Shown here: piece by piece, positions 17,256-26,393 of the stretch
Position numbering within the stretch: the stretch's first letter is position 1
Layout of the letters: each line of letters begins with the position of its first letter
Origin: Oceanospirillaceae bacterium
GTDB lineage: Bacteria > Pseudomonadota > Gammaproteobacteria > Pseudomonadales > Balneatricaceae
Reading direction: 5' to 3'
DNA: 64,000 bases
Assembly: GCA_029938085.1 (NCBI GenBank)
Contig: JAPYOS010000001.1
Coordinates: 186,143 to 250,142 of the forward strand
Notes under the pieces: model-generated
The model's database searches: none
Told to the model about the DNA's origin: nothing
Seen by the model: the letters and a program-made list of their open reading frames with translations, nothing else
Translations under genes and position numbers: made by a program

Positions 17256-18950
17256 ATGGGTATCAATATGCTTAAACCAAACTTCCCTTTTAGCGCCGTT
17301 GTTGGCCAAGCCCCTGTTAAGCTTGCATTAACCTTGCTGGCCATAGACCCCGCCATTGGTGGCGTACTTGTGAGCGGCCCTCGTGGCAGTGCCAAATCCA
17401 CCCTTGCCCGTAGTCTGGCAGACCTCAATATTGCCAACTTAAGCCAATTAGTCACACTGCCCCTGGGCGCCAGTGAAGAAATGGTGACCGGCACTATGGA
17501 TTTACAAAAAGTGCTGGGCGAACAACAAGTGAAGTTTGCGCCGGGGCTATTAAGTAAAGCCCATAAGGGCCTGTTATACGTTGATGAAGTAAACCTGTTA
17601 CCCGATGCCTTAGTCGACTTATTACTCGACGTGGCCGCCAGTGGCGTCAATCATATCGAACGTGACGGCATTAGCCACCAACATGCAGCCGAATTCACCT
17701 TTATGGGCACCATGAACCCAGACGAAGGTGAGTTACGCCCGCAGTTATTAGATCGCTTTGGTTTTGGTGTGGCCTTAGAAAACACCTACAGCGCCCAAGA
17801 ACGCGTAGAAATTGTACGCCGCAGGCAACATTTTGATGCCAATCCAGAGGCCTTTTTGGCCGACTACGCTGAGTTACAGCAGGCCTTACGCACAAGCATA
17901 GAACACGCCCAACAACAGCTCACTCACGTGACCGCCAGCGACGCTATGCGCCTAGAAATAGCCGAGCGCTGTGTCACTGCTCAGGTTGATGGGGTGCGGG
18001 GCGACTTAGTGTGGTTGCGCGCCGCTCAAGCTCACGCCGCGTATCAGCAAACCAGCGACGTCACATTAGTCAATATTGATGCGGTTGAAGAATTGGTATT
18101 AATGCACCGCCGTAACAACCACGACAGCCACAGCCCTGATCAAAATCTACCACCGAGTCCACCGCCGTTCGAGCGCCCACAGGACAGCAAGCCCAAAGCT
18201 CAAAACCAGCAGTCACAACAAGACTGGGGGCAAATGGCCCCCACCAAACAAAACACAGGTCAACTGCGCGATATAGCTGAGGCCACCCCCAACACCAATA
18301 ACACAGCCAGCTTTTTAACCAATGCCAGCAAAGGCCACCAAGGCCAAGGCCAAGGCCGAGCCACTAAACAGTGGTCACAACGCATCAATTGGTTTTCTAG
18401 TTTAATTGCAGGCCGCAATAAAAGCGCAGGGGTGGACCTACGTTACCGCCGCCAGCGTGGTGGCGACCCGGTAATGCACTTAGTACTACTCGACACCTCC
18501 GCATCGACTTTACATGGTGATGGTCAAAGCCAAGCTAAGGGTTTAGTGGCAGGCATTGCCAAACACGCCTACCTAGCACGCCAACAACTCGTATTATTAG
18601 GTTTTGGTAACGACAAAGTATCGCAGCTATACAGCCAAGGCCGTGCGCCTAAAGCCATGGCACCACTACTTAACGACATTGGCGCAGGCGGTGGCACACC
18701 GTTAAAACAAGCCATTCAACAGGCCAGTGACTTTGCCACACGGTTGCTGAGGCGTAACCCCGCTACCCGTATCATTAATACTATTATTACCGATGGCCGC
18801 GTGCAGCAGGATTTGTCCGGTCTGCAGCTACAGGGCGAATCTATATTAGTAGACACGGAACAAGGCCAAGTTAAACGTGGTCGCGGCCAACAGATTGCGC
18901 AAACACTAAAAGCACAGTATTTAACCCTTTCCCAAGCGAGGTTTGTTTAA
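17256..18950 (+). CDS. chlID: Fused ChlI-ChlD chelatase subunit (AAA+ plus VWA), CobN partner
   Basis: The N-terminal half is a magnesium-chelatase I-type AAA+ ATPase: GPRGSAKST (residues 41-49), Walker B LLYVDEVNLLPD (about 106-117), and GTMNPDEGELRPQLLDRFG. A proline/glutamine-rich linker (about 290-385) leads to a von Willebrand A domain with MIDAS motif DTSAS at about 411-415 and a GAGGGTPL segment. It is the ATP-driven motor partner for CobN, inserting cobalt into the corrin ring. The start is uncertain: ATG 17256 has GGTGGG upstream, while GTG 17247 and ATG 17268 (MLKPNFPF) are alternatives. It is first in the riboswitch-controlled operon, and its stop overlaps cobO (TAATG). Confidence 0.88.
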   Translation: MGINMLKPNFPFSAVVGQAPVKLALTLLAIDPAIGGVLVSGPRGSAKSTLARSLADLNIANLSQLVTLPLGASEEMVTGTMDLQKVLGEQQVKFAPGLLSKAHKGLLYVDEVNLLPDALVDLLLDVAASGVNHIERDGISHQHAAEFTFMGTMNPDEGELRPQLLDRFGFGVALENTYSAQERVEIVRRRQHFDANPEAFLADYAELQQALRTSIEHAQQQLTHVTASDAMRLEIAERCVTAQVDGVRGDLVWLRAAQAHAAYQQTSDVTLVNIDAVEELVLMHRRNNHDSHSPDQNLPPSPPPFERPQDSKPKAQNQQSQQDWGQMAPTKQNTGQLRDIAEATPNTNNTASFLTNASKGHQGQGQGRATKQWSQRINWFSSLIAGRNKSAGVDLRYRRQRGGDPVMHLVLLDTSASTLHGDGQSQAKGLVAGIAKHAYLARQQLVLLGFGNDKVSQLYSQGRAPKAMAPLLNDIGAGGGTPLKQAIQQASDFATRLLRRNPATRIINTIITDGRVQQDLSGLQLQGESILVDTEQGQVKRGRGQQIAQTLKAQYLTLSQARFV

Positions 18951-19540
18951 TGAGCAAAACCCATGAAGAACGTATGACCGCCAAAAAGGCCGTCATTGAT
19001 GCCCGCATTGCTAAAGCCACAGAAGAACGCGGCATCACCATCTTATTGCGTGGTAACGGCAAAGGTAAAAGTAGTTCAGCCTTTGGCACCATGATGCGCA
19101 CCTTAGGCCATGGCAAAAAAGCCGCTGTGGTGCAGTTTGTAAAAGGCCGTATTGAAACCGGCGAATACAAGTTTTTTAAAGACTACCCGGGCCTAGACTG
19201 GCACGTAATGGGTCACGGTTTCACTTGGGAAACCAAAGACAAAGCCAACGACATTGCCGCCGCCGAACAAGCATGGGACATCACCCAAGGCCTATTGCAA
19301 GACCCAAGTATCGACATGTTGGTGCTGGATGAAATGGCTTATGTGTTCAAGTACAACTATTTACCACTTGAGCCTGTATTAGAGGCCTTAGCTAACCGCC
19401 CTCACCACCAAACGGTGATTATTACTGGCCGAGTCATGCCAGAAGCGCTAGTTGACTACGCCGACACCATAAGCACTGTGAAAGACGATGGCCATGCCTT
19501 CCGCAAAGGTGTAAAAGCTCAAGCCGGTATTGAATTTTAA
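18950..19540 (+). CDS. cobO: Cob(I)yrinic acid a,c-diamide adenosyltransferase
   Basis: This enzyme attaches the 5'-deoxyadenosyl group to the cobalt of cob(I)yrinic acid a,c-diamide (the BtuR/CobA-type family). The 196-residue protein has the P-loop RGNGKGKSS at 34-42, the FVKGRIETGEY segment and the LDEMAYVFKYNYL region that binds ATP and corrinoid in the family. Stop-start overlaps of one base (TAATG) with both the chelatase gene before it and cobB after it indicate tight translational coupling. Confidence 0.95.
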   Translation: MSKTHEERMTAKKAVIDARIAKATEERGITILLRGNGKGKSSSAFGTMMRTLGHGKKAAVVQFVKGRIETGEYKFFKDYPGLDWHVMGHGFTWETKDKANDIAAAEQAWDITQGLLQDPSIDMLVLDEMAYVFKYNYLPLEPVLEALANRPHHQTVIITGRVMPEALVDYADTISTVKDDGHAFRKGVKAQAGIEF

Positions 19541-20868
19541 TGACGACTCCAGCACCCGCCGTAGCCCACTGCCCCGCGTTATTTCTAGCGGCGCCTGCGT
19601 CTGGCCAAGGTAAAACCACCATTACCGCCGCCCTCGCTCGGTATCACCGTGATCTTGGGCGTAAGGTGCGGGTGTTTAAAATGGGCCCCGATTACCTAGA
19701 TCCACAAATCCTACAACAAGCCTCTGGCCAGCCCGTCACGCAACTCGATTTATGGATGGCAGGCACAGAGTATTGTCGCCACCAATTTTACCTTGCCGCT
19801 CAACAAGCCGACCTTATTCTAGTCGAAGGTGCCATGGGTTTATTCGATGGCGAACCGTCCAGCGCAGACTTAGCGGTGACCTTTAATATTCCCGTAGCTT
19901 TAGTGATGGACGTTAAAGGCATGGCCCAAACAGCTGCCGCGGTAGCCTTGGGTTTAGCGAACTTTCGCGAGGATGTTGAATTTTACGGCCTAGTAGCCAA
20001 CAGTTGTGGCACGCAGCGCCATGCTCAACTCATTAAAGACGCCCTAGATGGGCGCATGCCATTGTTGGCTAATCTAGCCCGCGACCCAGAAGTATCGCTA
20101 CCCGAGCGCCACTTAGGTTTAGTGCAAGCCGAAGAAGTACGTGATGAATTAGAAGTGCGCTTTAATTTGGGTAAAGCATGGTTAGGCGAACAATCTATTT
20201 GTGACTTGCCGCCACCTGTAGCTTTTGCCAGCCAAGACATTGCCCCCCCTAAAAAGCTGTTAGCGGGCACCAAAATTGGCATTGCCAAAGATGCCGCCTT
20301 TAGCTTTATCTATAGCGCCAACACCCGTTTATTAGAAGCAATGGGCGCCGAGCTACATTACTTTTCTCCCATAACTGACGCTCACCTTCCAAAGGTAGAT
20401 GCCTTATGGTTTGCCGGTGGTTACCCAGAGCTACATGCCGAAAAATTAGCCCGCAATAGCAGCATGTTAAAGGATGTTAGCAACTTTAGTGCGGATAATA
20501 AGCCTATTTTGGCAGAATGTGGTGGTTTTTTATATTGCCTAGAAAGTCTCACCGACTTAGATGAGAACACCCACACCATGTGCGGCATTTTGGCAGGCCA
20601 AGGCGCAATGCGTGGCAAACGCGGCTGCCAAGGCATGCAGGCTGCCATGCTGCCAGAAGGCGAAGTGCGCGCCCATGCCCATCATCGCTCGCGCAGCCAA
20701 AACACCCCAGCGCCTGTTGCCCACGGCAAACGCCAGCGCCACCCAGCGCCCGGCGAAGCTATTTTTAGACAACAAGGCCTTACCGCCAGTTATTTGCACC
20801 TGTTCTTTCCATCTAACCCCGAAGCTGTCGCGCAGCTATTTACTAACCCTGTGCAACCCCAAGGTTAA
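19540..20868 (+). CDS. cobB: Cobyrinic acid a,c-diamide synthase
   Basis: CobB/CbiA amidates the a and c acetate side chains using glutamine and ATP. The 442-residue protein begins with the ATP-binding P-loop APASGQGKTTIT (19-30), followed by KMGPDYLDP and the VEGAMGLFDG motif. The C-terminal class-I-like glutaminase domain has its nucleophile cysteine in LAECGGFLYC and a histidine in YLHLFF. The stretch before the terminal histidine (RAHAHHRSRSQ) is unusually histidine/arginine rich. It is coupled to cobO by TAATG; cbiD follows after eight bases. Confidence 0.94.
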   Translation: MTTPAPAVAHCPALFLAAPASGQGKTTITAALARYHRDLGRKVRVFKMGPDYLDPQILQQASGQPVTQLDLWMAGTEYCRHQFYLAAQQADLILVEGAMGLFDGEPSSADLAVTFNIPVALVMDVKGMAQTAAAVALGLANFREDVEFYGLVANSCGTQRHAQLIKDALDGRMPLLANLARDPEVSLPERHLGLVQAEEVRDELEVRFNLGKAWLGEQSICDLPPPVAFASQDIAPPKKLLAGTKIGIAKDAAFSFIYSANTRLLEAMGAELHYFSPITDAHLPKVDALWFAGGYPELHAEKLARNSSMLKDVSNFSADNKPILAECGGFLYCLESLTDLDENTHTMCGILAGQGAMRGKRGCQGMQAAMLPEGEVRAHAHHRSRSQNTPAPVAHGKRQRHPAPGEAIFRQQGLTASYLHLFFPSNPEAVAQLFTNPVQPQG

Positions 20869-20876
20869 CGCAAATT

Positions 20877-22016
20877 ATGTGGCCCGAATCTAGCGAACAA
20901 CAACAGCCTCTGCGCACCGGTTTAACCACCGGCACCTGCGCGACGGCCTGTTGTTTAGCGGCGGGGCATTTATTGTTGGGCCAACAACACAAAATCAGTG
21001 TCACCGTCACCCTCCCAAAACCTGCCGATGGCAGCAAGCAAGTCGATTTGCAGCTTAATGAACTTACATTAAAGAACGCTTGCTTGGCCCACGCATCAAC
21101 CATAAAAGATGCGGGCGACGATCCAGACGCTACCCATGGCGCAACCATTTGGGTTGAGTTAAGGCTCACTGCAAAACAAGGCACCGCATTCGCCGCCGGC
21201 GAAGGCGTAGGCACAGTCACCCGCTCCGGTTTGTTGTTGGACGTTGGTCAGGCTGCCATTAATCCAGTGCCGCGTTCCATGATGACATTGCACCTTGAAC
21301 GTTTGGCCGACTTCTATCATTACGACGGCGGCTTTGAAGTGACCGTTGGCGTAAAAGACGGCGTCGAGATCGCCAAGAAAACCATGAATGGCCGCTTGGG
21401 CATTTTAGGCGGCCTGTCCATTTTAGGTACCAGTGGCATTGTACGGCCCTACTCATGTAGCGCCTGGATTGCCTCCATCCATCAAGGCTTAGACGTTGCT
21501 GTAGCCAACAATTTTGACCACGTGGCGGCTGCCACAGGTAATACCAGCGAAGCGTTTATTAGCCAGCACTATGGCCTTGATGACATGCAACTCATAGAAA
21601 TGGGCGATTTTGCTGGCGCAGTGATCAAACATCTAAAAAAGTCCCCCGTAAAGCGCCTTACCATTTGCGGCGGTTTTGGCAAAATCAGCAAACTAGCCGA
21701 CGGCCACATGGATTTGCACAGCAGTAAATCGTCCATTAATTTATCGAAGTTAGCGACAATTGCGCGCGACTTGGGCGCAAACAATGAACTGTTTGAGACT
21801 ATAAAGTGCTGCAACACCAGCCTAGAAGCCTTAGGCTTATGCCAACAACAAGGTATTGCTCTGGCCAATGCAGTATGCCAAAACGCGCTTAATGTTGCCC
21901 AACAAAGTGTACCCAGCTCAGTACAACTGGAGGTTTTTGCGGTTAACCGGCAGGGCCAGCTACTCGGAAGCGCCCTTGGCACTCAGTTAACACCACTAAC
22001 AGGGTCTGCGCCATGA
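20877..22016 (+). CDS. cbiD: Cobalt-precorrin-5B C1-methyltransferase CbiD
   Basis: CbiD methylates C1 in the oxygen-independent cobalamin pathway. The 379-residue protein shows the family motifs RTGLTTGTCATA near the N-terminus, GEGVGTVTRSGL, NPVPR, and GRLGILGGLSILGTSGIVRP in the middle, then a CGGFGKISKLADGHMDLHS segment. CbiD has no counterpart in the canonical aerobic pathway, where CobF supplies this methyl, so its presence marks the CbiD/CbiG type of ring contraction. The stop overlaps the next gene by four bases (ATGA). Confidence 0.96.
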   Translation: MWPESSEQQQPLRTGLTTGTCATACCLAAGHLLLGQQHKISVTVTLPKPADGSKQVDLQLNELTLKNACLAHASTIKDAGDDPDATHGATIWVELRLTAKQGTAFAAGEGVGTVTRSGLLLDVGQAAINPVPRSMMTLHLERLADFYHYDGGFEVTVGVKDGVEIAKKTMNGRLGILGGLSILGTSGIVRPYSCSAWIASIHQGLDVAVANNFDHVAAATGNTSEAFISQHYGLDDMQLIEMGDFAGAVIKHLKKSPVKRLTICGGFGKISKLADGHMDLHSSKSSINLSKLATIARDLGANNELFETIKCCNTSLEALGLCQQQGIALANAVCQNALNVAQQSVPSSVQLEVFAVNRQGQLLGSALGTQLTPLTGSAP

Positions 22017-22777
22017 AACTATTAATCCTAGGCGGAACCGCAGACGCACGGCACTTAACGCAAGCCATCTACGAGTCATGCACTAACGTTGAGCTTGTTT
22101 ATAGTGTTGCAGGCTTAGTTCGTTTGCCTAGGGTACCCGCAACAGTCATCAGTGGCGGTTTTACTCAACACGGCGGACTAGCAGCCTACTGTAGCAACAA
22201 CCAAATAGACGCAGTGTTGAATGCCACACACCCCTTTAGCAGCCATATGGGACACATTGCCAGCCAAGCGTGCACAGACCTTGGCATTCACTACTGGCGT
22301 TTTTTACGGCCTCAATGGCAGCGTCAGCACGGAGATGATTGGCAATTTTTCAGCGACCGCTCGGCTTTAATTCAAGCCCTAGGTGAACACCAGCGCATTA
22401 TGCTCACGCTGGGTCAGGTCTGCGAAGCCGAACTAACACAATTGTCTGAATGCCAGATTTGGCTACGCACTGCGGTAGAGCCTAAGTTCACCCTGCCAAA
22501 CAATGTCACATGGATTAAGGCCATTGGCCCCTTTGCAGAAGCCGACGAGAAAAGCCTACTTAAACAGCACCAGATTCAAGTCATCGCCAGCAAGAATAGC
22601 GGTGGCACTGCAACAGAAGCAAAGCTCAGTGCCGCTCGCTTGCTGAATTTGCCCATATTAATGTTACAGCGGCCAACCGTTTCTGGCCCTGTAGAAATGA
22701 ACTTTGACGCTCTTGTAGGGAAGATTGCCCAGCATACTTCGCACACAGCGCAACACACTAAAGGAACCCTTCCATGA
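22013..22777 (+). CDS. cbiJ: Precorrin-6A / cobalt-precorrin-6A reductase
   Basis: CbiJ/CobK reduces the macrocycle with NADPH after ring contraction. The 254-residue protein starts with the nucleotide-binding GGTADARHL motif, followed by ISGGFTQHGGLAAYC, NATHPFSSHM (residues about 64-73), YWRFLRPQW, and the late VIASKNSGGTATEAKLSAAR segment; all are family signatures. Four-base overlaps (ATGA) connect it to cbiD upstream and cbiX downstream. Confidence 0.93.
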   Translation: MKLLILGGTADARHLTQAIYESCTNVELVYSVAGLVRLPRVPATVISGGFTQHGGLAAYCSNNQIDAVLNATHPFSSHMGHIASQACTDLGIHYWRFLRPQWQRQHGDDWQFFSDRSALIQALGEHQRIMLTLGQVCEAELTQLSECQIWLRTAVEPKFTLPNNVTWIKAIGPFAEADEKSLLKQHQIQVIASKNSGGTATEAKLSAARLLNLPILMLQRPTVSGPVEMNFDALVGKIAQHTSHTAQHTKGTLP

Positions 22778-23760
22778 CCAGTAATGTGATTACTAAAGAC
22801 GCCCCTCAAAAGCCCGCCATCTTATTTGTTGGACACGGTTCTCGTGACAACGAGGCGGTCTCCGAATTTTACCAATTGGCAGAGCAGTTTTCTGCGCGCT
22901 TCCCCGACCGCATGGTAGAAACAGGCTTCTTAGAATTTGTACGCCCCATTATTGGTGACGCTGTGCAAAAACTTGTGGATCAAGGCGCAACACACATTCA
23001 CGCCGTGCCTGGCATGCTCATGATTGGCGCTCACGCCAAGAACGACATTCCTAGCGAACTCAACAACCAACAACTCAAACACGGCATTACCATTTCCTAC
23101 GGTGCCGAGCTAGGAGTTGATGCAAAAATGCTTCAAGCCGCGCAAGATCGCATCCAACAAGCCGAAGCTCAATTTAAAGACTACGACCCAGCTACCGACC
23201 GCAAAGACACCTTGCTCGTGGTCATAGGCCGTGGCGCAACCGACCCCGACGCCAACTCCAACATCAGCAAAATTACCCGTTTCCTTGAAGAAGGCATGGG
23301 TTTTGGTTGGGCAGCAACGGGCTTCTCTGGCGTTACCGCGCCCTTAGTACCCGAGTGTCTTGAAAAGACCCACGGCCTTGGTTTTAAGCGCGTGATTGTA
23401 TTCCCTTACTTCCTATTTACCGGCCGTTTAGTAAAGCGTATTTATGCCGCTACCGATGAATACATCGCTGCTCACCCAGAGGTTGAAGTGGTAAAAGCGC
23501 CTTACCTTAACGCCCACGAAAAAGTGATCGACACTTTTGTGGAGCGCCTGGACCAAATCACCGGTGGCGATGCCAATATGAACTGCCAATTATGCCAGTA
23601 CCGCGTGCAGATTATTGGAGTGGAACACAAGGTAGGCCAGCCTCAAGAAGGCCATCACCACCATGTGCAGGGTATTGGCACCGATGACGACCATGGTCAT
23701 TCACATAGCCATGACCATGGCCACCACCATCACGACTATGATCACGGTCATAAGCACTAG
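22774..23760 (+). CDS. cbiX: CbiX-type sirohydrochlorin cobaltochelatase with His-rich tail and MxCxxC motif
   Basis: The long-form CbiX (328 residues) inserts cobalt into sirohydrochlorin early in corrin synthesis, without ATP. The first domain has the metal-binding FVGHGSRDNEAV and the VPGMLMIGAHAKNDIP segment. The repeat domain follows (VVIGRGATDPDANSN, then FPYFLFTGRLVKRI). Residues about 269-275 (MNCQLCQ) match the MxCxxC iron-sulphur motif of Bacillus-type CbiX, and residues from about 292 to the end are very rich in histidine and aspartate, a likely cobalt store. The operon also holds the late chelatase ChlID, so two cobalt-insertion routes coexist here. Confidence 0.93.
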   Translation: MTSNVITKDAPQKPAILFVGHGSRDNEAVSEFYQLAEQFSARFPDRMVETGFLEFVRPIIGDAVQKLVDQGATHIHAVPGMLMIGAHAKNDIPSELNNQQLKHGITISYGAELGVDAKMLQAAQDRIQQAEAQFKDYDPATDRKDTLLVVIGRGATDPDANSNISKITRFLEEGMGFGWAATGFSGVTAPLVPECLEKTHGLGFKRVIVFPYFLFTGRLVKRIYAATDEYIAAHPEVEVVKAPYLNAHEKVIDTFVERLDQITGGDANMNCQLCQYRVQIIGVEHKVGQPQEGHHHHVQGIGTDDDHGHSHSHDHGHHHHDYDHGHKH

Positions 23761-23770
23761 GCCAACAACA

Positions 23771-24412
23771 ATGAGCTTTGAATATCAGCCAAACCCACAA
23801 GCCATAGAGCGCGACAGCTTTCGTCAGATACGAGAACTAACCGACCTTAGCGGACTCTGTGACGACGGCCAACAAGTGGTGATGCGTGTAGTGCATAGCG
23901 TGGGCGACCCTTTGGTTGCGCAACAAATGCGTGTGAGCAACAATGCCTGTGCAGCAGGGCGTGAGGCTTTGGCTAACCACTGCGCTATTTTGTGTGACGT
24001 AGAAATGGTTAAACAAGGCATTACCAAACGCATGATACAAAACCCGCCTTTGTGTTACCTCAACCATGAACACACTGCCACCATCGCCAAGCAACATGGC
24101 GAGACCCGTTCTATGGCGGCATTAGAGTTATGGGGCGAGCAGCTAGAAGGAAGCGTTGTGGTCATTGGCAATGCTCCCACCGCGTTATTTCGATTGTTAG
24201 AAATGATTAAAGCCGGCGGCGTAAAACCTGCGCTTATCGTAGGTATTCCAGTAGGTTTTGTTGGCGCGGCTGAATCCAAACAAGCGCTTTGGGACATCCA
24301 TGCAGAGCTTGGAATTGAATGTATTACTTTGCTTGGCCGCCAAGGCGGCAGTGCTGCTGCTTCTTCGGTAGTAAATGCATTGTTACGCTGCAACATTGAC
24401 GAGCGATACTAA
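23771..24412 (+). CDS. cobH: Precorrin-8X / cobalt-precorrin-8 methylmutase
   Basis: CobH/CbiC moves the methyl group from C11 to C12, forming hydrogenobyrinic or cobyrinic acid. The 213-residue protein contains the catalytic histidine in MRVVHSVGD (His42), the CDVEMVKQGI stretch and the VGFVGAAESK motif near the C-terminus. The start at 23771 was chosen because the open frame upstream is the out-of-frame translation of the His-rich cbiX end. The spacing from cbiX is 10 bases, and the stop overlaps cobL (TAATG). Confidence 0.95.
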   Translation: MSFEYQPNPQAIERDSFRQIRELTDLSGLCDDGQQVVMRVVHSVGDPLVAQQMRVSNNACAAGREALANHCAILCDVEMVKQGITKRMIQNPPLCYLNHEHTATIAKQHGETRSMAALELWGEQLEGSVVVIGNAPTALFRLLEMIKAGGVKPALIVGIPVGFVGAAESKQALWDIHAELGIECITLLGRQGGSAAASSVVNALLRCNIDERY

Positions 24413-25662
24413 TGCCACAGATTACGGTAGTTGGCTTAGGCATTTGCCAGCCCCCTTTACTCAGCCCGCAGGCCCTTAACGCGCTAAGCATTTGCGACTG
24501 TGTTATGGGTTCGCCGAGGCAACTAGAAAGCCTAGCTGACGTTCAAACCTGCGTCTCAGCAACACATTTGCACCTGCCTAAACTTAAGCAGATCACCAAT
24601 GACATAAAGGGCTTTGAGCGGGTGGTGATTCTGGCCTCCGGCGACCCGCTTTTGTTTGGCATTGGTAAGTATCTTCAGGGCCAATTTACCGGCCATACGG
24701 TTACCTGCATCAGTGGAGTGTCTAGTGTACAGGGCGCGTGTGAACTCACCGGCTTGTCACTACAAGACGCGCAATTAATTAGCCTGCATGGGCGCCCACT
24801 AAGTAATCTAAACCGTTATTTGCAGCCTAACCGCAATTTGTTGATTCTCACCGATCAAAACAGCAATCCCCAAGCCATTGCCCAAGCTTTGGTGGCGGCT
24901 AACTTAGGCCAGTCCAACCTACACGTGTGCGAACGTCTAGGTTATGACGACCAAAACCACCGGCAGTTTAAAGCCAGCGAATTAGCCACATCTGTCACTA
25001 CCTTTGCCGATTTGCATGTGACTGTGGTTAACACGCAAGGCATGGGCAATGTGAAACCTAACTTTCCTGGCATACCCGATGCCCATTTTAAAACCGACGG
25101 GAAATCTGGCAAAGGCCTACTCACCAAACGCGAAGTTAGGCTCAATATTCTCTCCTTGGTTCAAGCTGCACCTCAAGAAGTAATATGGGACATCGGTGCA
25201 GGTTGTGGTGGCGTAGCCATCGAACTGGCTCTTTGGAACCCACTGGGTAGCGTCTACGGTATTGAGCACCACGACCAGCGCGTGGCCTGCTTAAACGCCA
25301 ACAAAGAAGCTTTTGGGGTGAGTACTAACTTACACACGATCCAAGGCAGAGCACCTGATGCCTTAGCCGAACTTGATAATCCAGACAAAGTGTTTATTGG
25401 TGGTAGCGGCGGCAACCTCAATGCCATATTGCAACTTGTTTGGCAACGCCTTAAACCCGGCGGACGCCTTGTAGCTAGCGCCGTCACAGAATCGACCAAA
25501 ACGTCGCTGCGCGAATTTTCTCAGCACATTGCCCAAGATCCCGCAGACTATTTACAAGTGGCCGTAAGCCGCCACGACACCATCGCTGGGCAAGATCTAC
25601 TACGCCCAGCCTTGCCCGTTACTTTGATGAGTTGGCACAAAGCCCTCAAGGAAACCCATTAA
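24412..25662 (+). CDS. cobL: CobL: fused CbiE-CbiT precorrin-6Y C5,15-methyltransferase (decarboxylating)
   Basis: The N-terminal half (about 1-200) is a CbiE-like tetrapyrrole methylase with LASGDPLLFGIGKYL and SGVSSVQGACELTG. The C-terminal half (about 220-410) is CbiT, a class I methyltransferase with the SAM motif DIGAGCGGVAIEL at 259-271 and IEHHDQRVACL. Together they methylate C5 and C15 and decarboxylate the C12 acetate. At 416 residues it matches fused CobL. It overlaps cobH and cobI by TAATG junctions. Confidence 0.95.
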   Translation: MPQITVVGLGICQPPLLSPQALNALSICDCVMGSPRQLESLADVQTCVSATHLHLPKLKQITNDIKGFERVVILASGDPLLFGIGKYLQGQFTGHTVTCISGVSSVQGACELTGLSLQDAQLISLHGRPLSNLNRYLQPNRNLLILTDQNSNPQAIAQALVAANLGQSNLHVCERLGYDDQNHRQFKASELATSVTTFADLHVTVVNTQGMGNVKPNFPGIPDAHFKTDGKSGKGLLTKREVRLNILSLVQAAPQEVIWDIGAGCGGVAIELALWNPLGSVYGIEHHDQRVACLNANKEAFGVSTNLHTIQGRAPDALAELDNPDKVFIGGSGGNLNAILQLVWQRLKPGGRLVASAVTESTKTSLREFSQHIAQDPADYLQVAVSRHDTIAGQDLLRPALPVTLMSWHKALKETH

Positions 25663-26393
25663 TGCATAACTATAACGCGCAAGCCAATACATTTTATGGC
25701 GTAGGTGTAGGCCCTGGTGATCCCCTATTAATCACCTTAAAAGCCCACCATCTCATTTTGACTGCCGACGTGATTTGTTATTTGGCCAACGAAAAAGGCA
25801 CATCGCAAGCCCGTGATATTGCCCAACACAGTATTTCTAGCCGTAACGCGCCTGCCATAGAAATCGCCATTCCTATGCCTATGAGCACCGATCGAAGCGC
25901 TGCAAATGCGGCTTACGACTTGGGTGCTGAGCAAATTTCCGCACAAATTAAATCAGGCCACAGCGTGGTATTTTTATGTGAAGGCGATCCACTGTTTTTT
26001 GGCTCCTTTAGCTATTTGTTAGAACGCTTGAGTGATTCATGTGAATGCCTAGTCGTGCCCGGTATTTCTTCAGTTAACGGCGCTGCGTCTGCATTAAAGC
26101 AACCGCTCACCTTGCTCCAAGAATCCTTTGTGGTGATGAGCGGCCGCCATACCGATGCCCAATTACAGCAAGCCCTAACCAGCCACGACAGCGTGGTGAT
26201 TATGAAAGCTGGCCGCGCCCGACCAAGGATTCTTGCCCTATTAGAACAAACGGCACGCATGGCAGATGCTAACTACCTAGAGTACATTGGTCGTGACAAT
26301 CAGCATATTGTCACAGACGTAAGCCAACTAACCAACTCAGCCGGCCCTTATTTTTCCTTGTTTGTAATACTCAAACAGGAGCGTGATTCATGA
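25662..26393 (+). CDS. cobI: Precorrin-2 / cobalt-factor II C20-methyltransferase
   Basis: CobI/CbiL methylates C20 of precorrin-2 or its cobalt form. The 243-residue tetrapyrrole methylase has the N-terminal GVGVGPGDPLLITLKA, the FLCEGDPLFFGSFSYL motif and the VPGISSVNGAASAL motif. The start ATG at 25662 overlaps the cobL stop (TAATG); an in-frame alternative 30 bases upstream lies inside cobL and is not favoured. The stop overlaps cbiG by four bases. Confidence 0.94.
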   Translation: MHNYNAQANTFYGVGVGPGDPLLITLKAHHLILTADVICYLANEKGTSQARDIAQHSISSRNAPAIEIAIPMPMSTDRSAANAAYDLGAEQISAQIKSGHSVVFLCEGDPLFFGSFSYLLERLSDSCECLVVPGISSVNGAASALKQPLTLLQESFVVMSGRHTDAQLQQALTSHDSVVIMKAGRARPRILALLEQTARMADANYLEYIGRDNQHIVTDVSQLTNSAGPYFSLFVILKQERDS